Assembly (NCBI GenBank): GCA_963752565.1 | Contig: CAVVZC010000021.1 | Location: 1 to 64,000, forward strand | Direction of reading: 5' to 3' | Source: UBA11574 sp963752565 | GTDB taxonomy: Bacteria > Desulfobacterota > Desulfobacteria > Desulfobacterales > UBA11574 | DNA length: 64,000 nucleotides | Shown here: positions 53,201-61,652 of the stretch, piece after piece | Layout of the letters: every line of letters starts with the position of its first letter | How positions within the stretch are numbered: the stretch's first letter is position 1 | Position numbers and translations under genes: made by a program | Notes under the pieces: generated by a model | What the model saw: the letters and a program-made list of their open reading frames with translations, nothing else | Database searches by the model: none | Told to the model about the DNA's origin: nothing

Positions 53201-54217
53201 ATGATGAAATCACACGATCGCGGGTTAAAAATTATTAGATACATATTTACCCTTATTGTGCTGATATTGACATTGAATCTGTCATTTGGTGCTCAGGCCA
53301 AAACTTCTGGAAAGACCGCTAAATCATCAGATGATAAGAAATCAACACAAGGGAAACAGGATTCAGAACGATTCATTTCAATAGATTTCAACAATGTGGA
53401 TATTAATGTTTTTATTAAGTTTATCAGTGAATTGACGTCAAAAAACTTTGTTGTTGATCAACGTGTAAGGGGAAAAGTAACGATAATTTCACCCAGCAAA
53501 ATTTCTGTCAAAGAAGCTTACAAAGTGTTTGAATCCGTTCTGGAAGTCCATGGTTACACCACCATCAAAGCCGGAGAAGTGACTAAAATCGTTCCATCTC
53601 CTGATGCACGATCAAAAAACATTGAAACACGGCTTAAAGAAGAGGCCGCCTCTCCGGAAGATCGGGTGGTCACTCAGTTGATACCCTTAAAATTCGCAAA
53701 TCCATCTGAAATAAAAAAGCTGTTCGCTCCACTGGTTTCCAAAAGCAGTATCATCCTGGATTATCCGCCGACAAACATGCTGATTATAACAGATGTATCT
53801 TCAAACATAAAACGATTGCTTCGAATCCTGAAAACCATTGATGTTGCCGGCATGGGGCAGGAGCTTTCTGTCATTCCACTCGAGTATGCTGATGCCACAA
53901 AATTTATCAACATTCTTGATTCTGTTTTCCAGGTAAAAAGAACATCAAAAGCGCAAAGCACGGTGTCGGGCGCCAAGTTTGTGGCCGATGAAAGGACCAA
54001 TACCATTATCGTAATGGCCAGCGAGGTGGAAACCTCAAGAATTAAAAGTCTGATCAACATGCTGGACCGGGAAACACCTCGGGGAAAAGAGCGGATACAT
54101 GTCTATTATCTTGATAACGCCAACGCTGAAGATTTGGCCAAGGTTCTGCAGGAATTACCGACGAAAAAGACTGGGAGGACCCCAAAAGAAACTTCCGTTT
54201 GTTTCGGAAAAAGTTAA
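53201..54217 (+). CDS. gspD: Secretin GspD, N-terminal part (frameshifted gene)
   Basis: This 338-residue ORF holds the signal peptide and the N0-N1-N2 (part N3) periplasmic domains of the outer-membrane secretin. ISIDFNNVDINVFIKFISEL is N0, VTQLIPLKFANPSEIKKLFA and IPLEYADATKFINILDSVFQ are N-domain repeats, and RIHVYYLDNANAEDLAKVLQ begins N3. The frame then departs into RTPKETSVCFGKS and stops at 54217. The +1 frame from about 54174 continues the protein without gap, so one small indel near 54165-54180 (GACGAAAAAGACTGGGAGGAC) separates the halves. Biologically damaging mutation or base-call error cannot be distinguished here. Confidence 0.85.
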   Translation: MMKSHDRGLKIIRYIFTLIVLILTLNLSFGAQAKTSGKTAKSSDDKKSTQGKQDSERFISIDFNNVDINVFIKFISELTSKNFVVDQRVRGKVTIISPSKISVKEAYKVFESVLEVHGYTTIKAGEVTKIVPSPDARSKNIETRLKEEAASPEDRVVTQLIPLKFANPSEIKKLFAPLVSKSSIILDYPPTNMLIITDVSSNIKRLLRILKTIDVAGMGQELSVIPLEYADATKFINILDSVFQVKRTSKAQSTVSGAKFVADERTNTIIVMASEVETSRIKSLINMLDRETPRGKERIHVYYLDNANAEDLAKVLQELPTKKTGRTPKETSVCFGKS

Positions 54218-55190
54218 AATAACCGCCGATAAAGCGACCAACAGTCTGATTATCATGGCAGGTAAAGAGGATTACCTGGTCCTTGATGAAATCATCAAAA
54301 AACTGGATATTCCAAGGTCCATGGTCTATATTGAAAGCCTCATTATGGAAGTGAATGTCAACAAGGATTTTGAACTTGGTGTCCAGTGGCAAGCAGGGGG
54401 GAAGACTAAAATCGACAATAAAGATGCGGCATTTGGCGGGGGATTTGAACCCGAAACCCCGATTATTTCGGGTACGTCAACAACATTGCCGTCACCGGCA
54501 GGCTTCTCACTGGGAATATTCAGCGAAGTGATAAGCATCGGCGGCATCACCTTTCCCAATCTTGCTGCCATCGTAAATGCGTATAAAAAAGACAAAGATG
54601 TTCATTTTCTCTCCACACCTCAGATTCTGACCACGGACAATGAAGAGGCAAGCATAACGGTTGGAAAAAATGTTCCGTTCCAAACCCGATCGGCTGCAGA
54701 GACCGGAGTGGAAACTTACAGCTCCTTTGAATACAAAGATGTTGGCATCACCTTGAAAATTACACCTCAGATCAGCCACGACCTTGTTCGGCTCTATATC
54801 TATGAGGAAACGACCAAACTCGATGAAGCGTCAACGACGTCTCCCGATCGTCCCACCACATTAAAGAGAACCGTTGATACAACGGTGATTGTCAAAGATA
54901 AAAATACGGTTGTCATCGGCGGGTTGATTGATGACAGCTTTTCGGAAACAATATATCAAGTTCCCTGCCTGGGAGATATCCCTTTGCTCGGTTATTTGTT
55001 CAAAACAAAGAAGACGGGTGCCGAAAAGACGAATCTTTTTGTGTTTATCACCCCCCATGTCATTAGAAATCCTGCTGAAGCAAAAGCGATTTTAGATGGT
55101 AAGAAAGATGAAGTTGATCAGATCACAGAGGGAAGAATCAAGATGTACGAAAAAAGTTTAGATACAACCGGACAGGATCCAAAAGAATAA
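54174..55190 (+). CDS. gspD: Secretin GspD, C-terminal part (frameshifted gene)
   Basis: Continuation of the secretin in the next frame. VSEKVKITADKATNSLIIMA closes N3, RSMVYIESLIMEVNVNKDFE begins the secretin barrel domain, and the pore-gate region ISIGGITFPNLAAIVNAYKK follows. LSTPQILTTDNEEASITVGK and the signature VPCLGDIPLLGYLFKTKKTG with FVFITPHVIR are unmistakable. The barrel is complete, ending with a charged tail. No start codon with a ribosome-binding site exists at the join, so it is not an independent gene. The combined coding capacity (about 660 residues) equals a normal GspD. Confidence 0.85.
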   Translation, partial: GGPQKKLPFVSEKVKITADKATNSLIIMAGKEDYLVLDEIIKKLDIPRSMVYIESLIMEVNVNKDFELGVQWQAGGKTKIDNKDAAFGGGFEPETPIISGTSTTLPSPAGFSLGIFSEVISIGGITFPNLAAIVNAYKKDKDVHFLSTPQILTTDNEEASITVGKNVPFQTRSAAETGVETYSSFEYKDVGITLKITPQISHDLVRLYIYEETTKLDEASTTSPDRPTTLKRTVDTTVIVKDKNTVVIGGLIDDSFSETIYQVPCLGDIPLLGYLFKTKKTGAEKTNLFVFITPHVIRNPAEAKAILDGKKDEVDQITEGRIKMYEKSLDTTGQDPKE

Positions 55191-55240
55191 AGCAAACGTT
55201 TATTTATCATTCCTTGAAAACAAACAAACCGTCGAACAGC

Positions 55241-57001
55241 ATGCATAAAAACCTTTCCCAGATATTCAGAGAAAACCTCAACATTTCCGAAGAAGATCTA
55301 AAAGAGGCTCAAAGGATAAAAGCTGAAAAAGGAGGCGATTTCGGAGAAATACTTGTCACAAAAAAAATGATTACCGAAAGACAGCTCCTTGAAGCTTTGA
55401 GCATCCAATATGACATTCCTTTTTGGCCAGAACTGCCCCTTGAAAAATATAAAACCGATTTTACCAGCCTTATTCCGATTCAATTTCTAAAAAAATATAT
55501 CATGGTTCCCCTCATCAGCGAAACCCAGCCCCCCGGCTTTGAAGAAAAACTGAATGACAAAAATTGGCAAAATTCAAAAGAAAATCTAATTGAATATGAA
55601 TCGGTCATCGCCGTAAATGACCCTGCTTGCATACAGCCAATGGATGACCTGATCAGAATTCTTGGATGCCACGATGTCAATCTTGTTCTTTCAACAAAGG
55701 ATGCAATTTCATTTGCCATCAATGTATCCTATGATCTCAGCAGGGACTCCGCCGCGCAGCTTGTTCAGGATATGGAAGAAGACGGCAGTTCCATTATCAG
55801 CGAGATAGAGGAAAGGGCGGATTTGCTGGATGACATTAGTGATGCACCAATTATAAAACTTGTGAACCACATCATCTCCCAGTCCGTGAAAGCACGGGCA
55901 AGCGATATTCATATCGAACCTTACCAGGACAGTTTCAAAGTTCGCTATCGTGTCGACGGTATTCTGTACGACCTTTTGTCTCCTCCCAAATGGGTCCAGC
56001 CGGCGCTTATCTCAAGAATTAAGGTTATGGCAAAGATGAACATCGCGGAAAAACGCCTTCCTCAGGATGGTCGTTTGGATGTAAAAATCGGTCATCAGGA
56101 GATTGATGTGCGGGTGTCCACTATTCCGACATCCTTTGGAGAACGTGTGGTACTAAGGCTTCTTGACAAATCAGGATCCTTAATATCACTTTCGGATCTA
56201 GGACTTAAGTCTGACAAACAGGATCTGCTTGAAAACCTTGTGAGATCTCCCAATGGAATTATCCTGGTGACCGGACCCACCGGCAGCGGCAAGACCACAA
56301 CCCTCTATGCCGTCCTGTCATCCATCAATATACCGGATATCAATATTATCACCGTGGAAGATCCTATTGAATACAAGATTGAAGGCATCAACCAGATACA
56401 GGTCAATCCAAAGATAGGCCTTACCTTTGCCAGCGGCCTTAGATCCATTGTTAGACAGGACCCTGATGTTATTCTGGTGGGCGAAATACGGGATAAAGAG
56501 ACCGCTGAAATCGCAGTTCAGTCAGCATTGACAGGGCATCTTGTTTTTTCGACACTTCACACCAACGATTCTGCAAGCGCCATTACGCGCCTTGTGGATA
56601 TCGGTGTTGAACCCTTTTTAATTTCATCGTCCATTTTGGCTGTTATTGCCCAGAGACTGGTTCGAGTTCTTTGTAAAGATTGTAAAGAGGCTTACACCCC
56701 CGATGAACTGGCCTTAAGAAGCATTGGGATTACCGATGACCAGTTCCAAAAGTCTGTTATTTATAGGGTAATAGGGTGTGAAAACTGTTTTCATACAGGG
56801 TACAAAGGGCGGACAGGTATTTTTGAAATGATGATTTTAGATTCCAGCTTAAAAAGCCTCATACTTAAGACCTATGATTCGAACCAGATAAAAAATGAAG
56901 CCTTGAGTCGGAATATGATTACCCTGCGCGAGGACGGTGTACAAAAGGTTTTAAGCGGCATTTCAACAATAGAAGAGATCCTCAGAGTTACTCAGAAATA
57001 A
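55241..57001 (+). CDS. gspE: Type II secretion ATPase GspE
   Basis: A 586-residue traffic ATPase. The N1E domain (MHKNLSQIFRENLNISEED to about residue 150) is followed by the C-terminal ATPase. Walker A is GPTGSGKTTTLYAVL, the Asp box lies in ITVEDPIEYKIEGINQIQVN, Walker B in DPDVILVGEIRDKETAEIAV, and the His box in GHLVFSTLHTNDSASAITRL. The zinc-binding tetra-Cys motif CKDCKE ... CENC is intact. ATG 55241 was preferred to a TTG at 55214 in the same frame; neither has a good ribosome-binding site. Having gspE last, after gspD, differs from the E. coli C-D-E order. Confidence 0.93.
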   Translation: MHKNLSQIFRENLNISEEDLKEAQRIKAEKGGDFGEILVTKKMITERQLLEALSIQYDIPFWPELPLEKYKTDFTSLIPIQFLKKYIMVPLISETQPPGFEEKLNDKNWQNSKENLIEYESVIAVNDPACIQPMDDLIRILGCHDVNLVLSTKDAISFAINVSYDLSRDSAAQLVQDMEEDGSSIISEIEERADLLDDISDAPIIKLVNHIISQSVKARASDIHIEPYQDSFKVRYRVDGILYDLLSPPKWVQPALISRIKVMAKMNIAEKRLPQDGRLDVKIGHQEIDVRVSTIPTSFGERVVLRLLDKSGSLISLSDLGLKSDKQDLLENLVRSPNGIILVTGPTGSGKTTTLYAVLSSINIPDINIITVEDPIEYKIEGINQIQVNPKIGLTFASGLRSIVRQDPDVILVGEIRDKETAEIAVQSALTGHLVFSTLHTNDSASAITRLVDIGVEPFLISSSILAVIAQRLVRVLCKDCKEAYTPDELALRSIGITDDQFQKSVIYRVIGCENCFHTGYKGRTGIFEMMILDSSLKSLILKTYDSNQIKNEALSRNMITLREDGVQKVLSGISTIEEILRVTQK

Positions 57002-57004
57002 GCA

Positions 57005-57397
57005 ATGAAAAAACCATTGTATTTTATCATTTTTTTTATCGTTTTAAACACATTTTACGGGAGTGTTCTTGCCGGACAGGATGTGAAAATTGATGATCAT
57101 TCCCAAGTTTCAAATGAAGCTGAAGAGAACCGGGAGAATGCGTCCCTTTATCCCATCAAATTTTATCAAGATTATATTTCAAGTGTTGACGGTAATCGCT
57201 GCCCGATGCATCCGACATGTTCACAATACTGTACAGAAGCATTTAAAAAACATGGCATCTTCTTGGGATGGATCATGTGCTCGGACCGCCTCATACGTTG
57301 CGGTCGAGATGAGAAAAAATTATCGGATCCGGTCTGGATAGACGGTCAAAAGCGCAGTTATGACCCTGTAAGTAATAATGACTTCTGGCGGCAGTAA
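57005..57397 (+). CDS. yidD: Exported YidD-like protein
   Basis: A 130-residue protein whose C-terminal half is a YidD/DUF37 domain: LYPIKFYQDYISSVDGNRCP, PTCSQYCTEAFKKHG and GWIMCSDRLIRCGRDE. Classical YidD is an 80-residue cytoplasmic-membrane helper for YidC-mediated insertion. Here a signal peptide (MKKPLYFIIFFIVLNTFYGS VLA) precedes the domain, so the domain should be exported. It starts 3 bp after the gspE stop, within the T2SS transcript, and is followed by a TPR protein 9 bp later. The exported location makes the YidC role doubtful. Confidence 0.85.
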   Translation: MKKPLYFIIFFIVLNTFYGSVLAGQDVKIDDHSQVSNEAEENRENASLYPIKFYQDYISSVDGNRCPMHPTCSQYCTEAFKKHGIFLGWIMCSDRLIRCGRDEKKLSDPVWIDGQKRSYDPVSNNDFWRQ

Positions 57398-57406
57398 TTA
57401 TTCATC

Positions 57407-58375
57407 ATGCAGATCCGAACCACCTATACTGTTTATCTGCTCTTTACGCTTTATAGCATATTTTTTCTTTTTATCCCCTTTTCTCAAACTTTTGCCGGCT
57501 CCGGACCTCAACCCATCCCCGACACCTTTCTTATCCTTAATTCTGATAAACAGTTCAATTTTGCACAAGATCTTTTTTCAGCCAAAGATTATTTGACGGC
57601 TGTAAACGAATACAAGCGGTTTATCCATTTTTTCCCAAAAGATGAAAGGGTAGAATTGGCGATGTTCCAAGTCGGCATGTCCTATTTTCTTGGCAGACAT
57701 TTTAAGGAGGCCATCAATGCCTTGAAAAAATTAACGGATCAGCATTTTGAAACCGAGTATTCTATTAAATCATATTTTATGATTAGTGAAGCCTATGTCA
57801 AACTGAAGGCTTATAACTTCGCTTTGATCAATCTTAACAATCTTGTCACGATTACAAAAGATGAGGATATAAGGGATGAAGCCTACTACAGAATAGGATG
57901 GATTTATATCGAAACAGCATCCTGGGACAACGCCAGACACTATTTTGAAAAAATCAACCCTAAGAATAGAACTAAATTCAGACTTCAAAGACTTGCTGAT
58001 GAACTTGACAAGGAAACCTTAATCCCCCAAAAGGATCCGAAGCTGGCGGGATTTTTATCGATCATCCCGGGGGGAGGATATCTTTATTTGGAAAGATATC
58101 AGGATGCATTTATCGCCTTTTTGTTGAACGGCGGTCTAATATTAGCCGCCTATGAATCTTTCGATAAAGGGCATAATGCACTTGGCGGACTTCTTACGTT
58201 TGTTGGGTTCGGTTTCTATGCCGGAAACATATACGGTGCTGTAACAGGCGCCCACAAATTCAATCGAAAAGAAAACGGTCAATTTATTTATAAGTTAAGA
58301 AAGAATACCCGAGTTAACCTTTCGGCCGATTTGGAAAACAAAAGTGTTTGCCTTTCCTTCCAATTTTCCTTTTAA
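57407..58375 (+). CDS. Exported TPR-repeat protein with C-terminal membrane segments
   Basis: A 322-residue protein. A signal peptide (YLLFTLYSIFFLFIPFSQTF AG) precedes four to five TPR-like repeats at residues about 45-190 (DLFSAKDYLTAVNEYKRFIH, AMFQVGMSYFLGRHFKEAIN, DEAYYRIGWIYIETASWDNA). It ends in a hydrophobic region (LAGFLSIIPGGGYLYLERYQ, AFIAFLLNGGLILAAYES, LLTFVGFGFYAGNIYGAV). The pair YidD-like plus this TPR/TM5-like protein follows the T2SS genes closely (9-bp spacing), so it may be an envelope accessory unit. No named function can be assigned. Confidence 0.75.
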   Translation: MQIRTTYTVYLLFTLYSIFFLFIPFSQTFAGSGPQPIPDTFLILNSDKQFNFAQDLFSAKDYLTAVNEYKRFIHFFPKDERVELAMFQVGMSYFLGRHFKEAINALKKLTDQHFETEYSIKSYFMISEAYVKLKAYNFALINLNNLVTITKDEDIRDEAYYRIGWIYIETASWDNARHYFEKINPKNRTKFRLQRLADELDKETLIPQKDPKLAGFLSIIPGGGYLYLERYQDAFIAFLLNGGLILAAYESFDKGHNALGGLLTFVGFGFYAGNIYGAVTGAHKFNRKENGQFIYKLRKNTRVNLSADLENKSVCLSFQFSF

Positions 58376-58391
58376 TCCAATAGAGAAGAAT

Positions 58392-59486
58392 TTGAAGTTT
58401 CTATTTTTGGAACCATTTTATGGCGGATCACATAAAGATTTTGCCCAAGGTCTGGTTTCACACTCTAAATACAAGATCGATCTCGTTACGCTGCCTGCTC
58501 GTTTTTGGAAATGGCGGATGCGAGGCGCAGCCTTATACTTTGCAAAAAAAATTCCCCCTCTTAAAAACTACGACGGATTGATTACCACCGATCTTATGAG
58601 CCTGTCGGATTTTAGGGCACTATGTGGACCATTTTGTCCCCCTTCAATGGTCTATTTCCACGAGAATCAACTGACCTACCCCCTGGCGCCGGGTGAAAGC
58701 AGGGATTTTCAGTTTGGATTCACAGATATCACCACTTCCTTGGCGGCGGACCGAATCCTCTTTAACTCTCAAACTCATTTTGATGCCTTTTTTGCAATGC
58801 TGCCCGTTTTTTTAAATATGATGCCCGAATATCAACCCAAGTGGGTGGTTGATGAGATCCGCAATAAAGCCGATGTTCTCTATCCGGGATGTCATTTTCC
58901 AGCCCCAGTAAATATTCTGAACACATCGCCCGAAGCAGATTTGCCACCGTTGATCGTCTGGAATCACCGCTGGGAATTTGATAAAAATCCGGCAGGCTTT
59001 TTTAATGCCCTTGATAAGATTCTTGAGCGGGGTCTGAATTTTCGACTTGCACTTTTAGGAGAAAACTTTCAGGTGGTCCCGAAAGAGTTTATTGCCGCCA
59101 GGGAACGTTTCAAAAACCGAATTGTCTGGTACGGTTACGAAGCATCCAGAGAGAAATATCGTAAATGGCTTATGCAAGGGACCATCGTCATCAGCACGGC
59201 AAACCAGGAGAATTTCGGTATTTCTGTGGTTGAAGCGATCCGTTACGGTTGTATCCCTTTACTGCCTGACCGTCTTTCGTATCCCGAAATTATCCCGAAG
59301 GTATTCCATGGGGATTTTCTCTATAAAGATCAGACGGAACTGGTGGAAAAACTGTGCTTTCTCATTTTAAATTATTCCCAATTTACAGAAAAGCAACAAC
59401 ATCTCTCTGCGGCCATGGAACGATTTGCATGGGAAAACATGATTGATCAATATGATGAAATATTGAAAAATCTGGCTTTAATCTGA
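58392..59486 (+). CDS. tRNA-queuosine alpha-mannosyltransferase-like glycosyltransferase (QTMAN/GTDC1, DUF3524)
   Basis: A 364-residue GT-B enzyme. It opens KFLFLEPFYGGSHKDFAQGL, followed by VTLPARFWKWRMRGAALYFA, YFHENQLTYPLAPGE and DFQFGFTDITTSLAADRILF. These are the N-terminal DUF3524 phrases shared with vertebrate GTDC1, which attaches mannose to queuosine in tRNA-Asp. The C-terminal GT domain has IVWNHRWEFDKNPAGFFNAL and ANQENFGISVVEAIRYGCIP, with the Glu-rich donor site. A TTG at 58392 preceded by AGAGAAGAA is the likeliest start; a GTG at 58344 overlaps the preceding gene. A role in queuosine glycosylation is inferred from family. Confidence 0.8.
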   Translation: MKFLFLEPFYGGSHKDFAQGLVSHSKYKIDLVTLPARFWKWRMRGAALYFAKKIPPLKNYDGLITTDLMSLSDFRALCGPFCPPSMVYFHENQLTYPLAPGESRDFQFGFTDITTSLAADRILFNSQTHFDAFFAMLPVFLNMMPEYQPKWVVDEIRNKADVLYPGCHFPAPVNILNTSPEADLPPLIVWNHRWEFDKNPAGFFNALDKILERGLNFRLALLGENFQVVPKEFIAARERFKNRIVWYGYEASREKYRKWLMQGTIVISTANQENFGISVVEAIRYGCIPLLPDRLSYPEIIPKVFHGDFLYKDQTELVEKLCFLILNYSQFTEKQQHLSAAMERFAWENMIDQYDEILKNLALI

Positions 59487-59886
59487 AACGTCTTTATATT
59501 TCGACACTACTTTTTATTGGCTGTAATTACCCTAATTGTTCTCGAACTTCCATGCTTAAAGGCTTTTCAGCCAGTTTTTTAGACAAATAGTTCAATCCAC
59601 TTCTTCCCACCATTTTGGATACAACGTTCAACGTCATCGATAAAATTACAAGACCTCCAATATGTTGAGGATAAATTTCATTAGATTACAGACCCTTAAC
59701 GCTTTCAGTTCATCGCTTGATTCTCAAAGATGCTATCTGACGACGTCTTCATCTTTCGAAGATCTGTTTAACAGTCCAGATCTATTATTTACCTCCACTT
59801 TTATCCACTTTAAAATGATTCTTCTGATTTTGTTTTAACATTATTGAATTATTATAAAAAAATATTACACATTCATTCATTTTTTC
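59487..59886. other. Spacer before the dcw cluster
   Basis: About 400 bp. The reverse strand has a 36-codon frame at 59527-59637 (TLNVVSKMVGRSGLNYLSKK) that looks protein-like but lacks a well-placed ribosome-binding site and is too short to identify. Nothing else was recognised. Confidence 0.45.
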
Positions 59887-59949
59887 TTGACATTTACTAA
59901 AAAATGTACTTTTAAACGAAAAAGGTGGTTTAAAGTGGTTTATAGGGGA
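59887..59949 (+). promoter_or_regulatory. mraZ promoter with MraZ-box direct repeats
   Basis: TTGACA (59887-59892) with TTTAAA (59911-59916) at 18-bp spacing forms the likely promoter. Three repeats follow at exact 10-bp steps: GTGGT (59925-59929), GTGGT (59935-59939) and GGGGA (59945-59949). Direct GTGGN repeats at 10-bp periodicity are the known binding site of MraZ, which represses its own dcw operon. The last repeat overlaps the ribosome-binding site. Confidence 0.75.
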
Positions 59950-59954
59950 GAGAT

Positions 59955-60401
59955 ATGTTTCGAGGAAGCTCATTTCATACCATCGATTCAAAAGGGCGTA
60001 TCATCATTCCGGCCAGATTCCGTGATGTCATAAAAGCAGATGGATCATATGGCGTTATGCTTTCCAGAATGGACGGGGCGCTTATTGCATACACCTATGA
60101 TGAATGGCGAAAAATTGAAAACCGTATATTGACCCTGGCTGAAAAAAGCGAAAGCATGCGTCGATTCAGAAGGGTTTTTATCGGAGGATCCTTTGAATGT
60201 CCCTGTGACAAACAAGATCGTATTTTGATTCCACAGAATCTGAGAGAATATGCAGAATTCGAAAAGGACATTGTGCTCGTTGGCGTTCTCGACCATTTTG
60301 AAATCTGGTCACGAGATTGCTGGAACCGGGAAAATATGGATCTGGAAAAAGATATGAAAAAGGAGGACGTAAGAAACGAAATTGCAAAGTTAGGGCTCTG
60401 A
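59955..60401 (+). CDS. mraZ: Transcriptional regulator MraZ
   Basis: A 148-residue member of the AbrB-like MraZ family with two tandem SpoVT-AbrB repeats. MFRGSSFHTIDSKGRIIIPA with FR and FIGGSFECPCDKQDRILIPQ with NLREYA are the two DXXGR-type motifs (the second reads DKQDR). MraZ forms a ring that binds GTGGN repeats and represses the division and cell-wall cluster. GGGGAGAG precedes the ATG. First gene of dcw, 4 bp ahead of rsmH. Confidence 0.95.
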   Translation: MFRGSSFHTIDSKGRIIIPARFRDVIKADGSYGVMLSRMDGALIAYTYDEWRKIENRILTLAEKSESMRRFRRVFIGGSFECPCDKQDRILIPQNLREYAEFEKDIVLVGVLDHFEIWSRDCWNRENMDLEKDMKKEDVRNEIAKLGL

Positions 60402-60405
60402 TCAT

Positions 60406-61344
60406 ATGCCGCTTAAACATATTCCGGTAATGATTCCTGAAGTGCTTCATTATCTCAACTGCAAGCCCGGCAAGATTTATGTTGACGGTACCCTGGGAGG
60501 TTCGGGGCATGCCAGGGTGATTTGCCGCAACATTTTTCCGGGTGGCGTTTTTATCGGCATTGATCAGGATGTTGATGCAATCAAAAATGCGGAAGACGTT
60601 TTAAAATCGTTCGATTTAACCATCCGCCTCTTTAACGGTAACTTTATAGATCTTCCCGAGTTTCTGCGACAGCTTAACATAAAAGCGGTGGACGGTATTC
60701 TTCTGGATCTTGGGATTTCACTTCATCAAATCGAATCCAGCGGTCGTGGTTTTAGTTTTCTAAGAGACGAGCCCCTCGATATGCGTATGAACAGGGCGTC
60801 GAAAACAACAGCCGGAGATTTGATTAACAGGATGGATGAAAAAGACCTTAAAAAAATTTTTCGAGAATACGGGGAAGAGCGATGGGCGGGGAAAATCGCA
60901 AAAAAAATCGTAAGGTCAAGAAATCAGAAAGCAATAAAATCCAGCAGACAACTGGCCCAGATCGTATGCGATGCCGTTCCAAAATCTGCATCATTTCATC
61001 AAAAAATTCATCCGGCAACACGGGTTTTCATGGCACTTAGAATCGCTGTCAATAGGGAACTGGAAATGCTCGATGTATTCATGGAAAACGTTGCAGAGCT
61101 TCTAAATCCCAAAGCTCGCCTATGTGTTCTATCTTTTCATTCTCTTGAAGACCGGATTGTAAAACATCGATTTAAAGCCCTTGAAAAAGGATGTGTCTGT
61201 CCCTCGGATTTTCCAGAATGTGTCTGCAATAAAAAACCGATCCTTCGTTTGCTGACGAAAAAAGTAGTTCGTCCTTCAAAAGAAGAGATTGAAAGAAACC
61301 CCATGGCGAGAAGCACAAAGCTAAGAGCGGCAGAAAAAATATAA
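60406..61344 (+). CDS. rsmH: 16S rRNA m4C1402 methyltransferase RsmH
   Basis: A 312-residue SAM-dependent methyltransferase acting on C1402 of 16S rRNA. HIPVMIPEVLHYLNCKPGKI and the SAM motif VDGTLGGSGHARVI begin the protein. GILLDLGISLHQIESSGRGF and PLDMRMNRA are diagnostic, and HPATRVFMALRIAVNRELEM and LSFHSLEDRIVKH follow in order. The C-terminus NPMARSTKLRAAEK is typical. It overlaps ftsL by 1 bp (TAATG). Confidence 0.95.
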   Translation: MPLKHIPVMIPEVLHYLNCKPGKIYVDGTLGGSGHARVICRNIFPGGVFIGIDQDVDAIKNAEDVLKSFDLTIRLFNGNFIDLPEFLRQLNIKAVDGILLDLGISLHQIESSGRGFSFLRDEPLDMRMNRASKTTAGDLINRMDEKDLKKIFREYGEERWAGKIAKKIVRSRNQKAIKSSRQLAQIVCDAVPKSASFHQKIHPATRVFMALRIAVNRELEMLDVFMENVAELLNPKARLCVLSFHSLEDRIVKHRFKALEKGCVCPSDFPECVCNKKPILRLLTKKVVRPSKEEIERNPMARSTKLRAAEKI

Positions 61345-61640
61345 TGGCCCGTAAAACACGTAAAAAAAAAGGCGATGTGAAAATAACGGGAATATGGATC
61401 ATTTTCATGGCCGTATTTATTGCTGAACTCTTCCTTTATACGTGGTGCCGTGTCAACTATATCGATGTGGGATATGAGATTTCAAAAGAAACCAAGAAAC
61501 AGCATGAGCTTATCGCCTTGCAGAATAACTTAAAGATCGAGCTGGCAAGCTTAAAATCTCCAGAACGAATCTCAAAAATCGCGAAAGATCAACTCGGGTT
61601 GAAAGCGCCGACTAAAAGCCAAACGATTATTATTCCATGA
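61344..61640 (+). CDS. ftsL: Cell-division protein FtsL-like
   Basis: A 98-residue bitopic protein with a basic cytoplasmic start (ARKTRKKKGDVKI), one TM at about residues 13-31 (GIWIIFMAVFIAELFLYTWC), and a periplasmic coiled coil (SKETKKQHELIALQNNLKIE). It ends SPERISKIAKDQLGLKAPTK, the conserved FtsL/DivIC tail. Sequence is weakly conserved in this family, so identity rests on architecture and on position between rsmH and ftsI. It partners FtsB and FtsQ at the septum. Confidence 0.85.
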   Translation: MARKTRKKKGDVKITGIWIIFMAVFIAELFLYTWCRVNYIDVGYEISKETKKQHELIALQNNLKIELASLKSPERISKIAKDQLGLKAPTKSQTIIIP

Positions 61641-61652
61641 TTCGGATTTGAT

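Noticed and set aside
54099..54173. Independent start for the C-terminal secretin fragment at ATG 54099
   Set aside because: The first 25 codons (SIILITPTLKIWPRF) are the wrong-frame translation of the gspD N3 domain and no ribosome-binding site is present.
54160..54185. Programmed +1 frameshift in gspD
   Set aside because: No known +1 stimulator pattern (slow codon with internal Shine-Dalgarno or stop) is evident; a mutation or error is simpler.
59527..59637. 36-residue reverse ORF before mraZ
   Set aside because: Protein-like but without an acceptable ribosome-binding site or a family match; left as an unexplained trace in the spacer.
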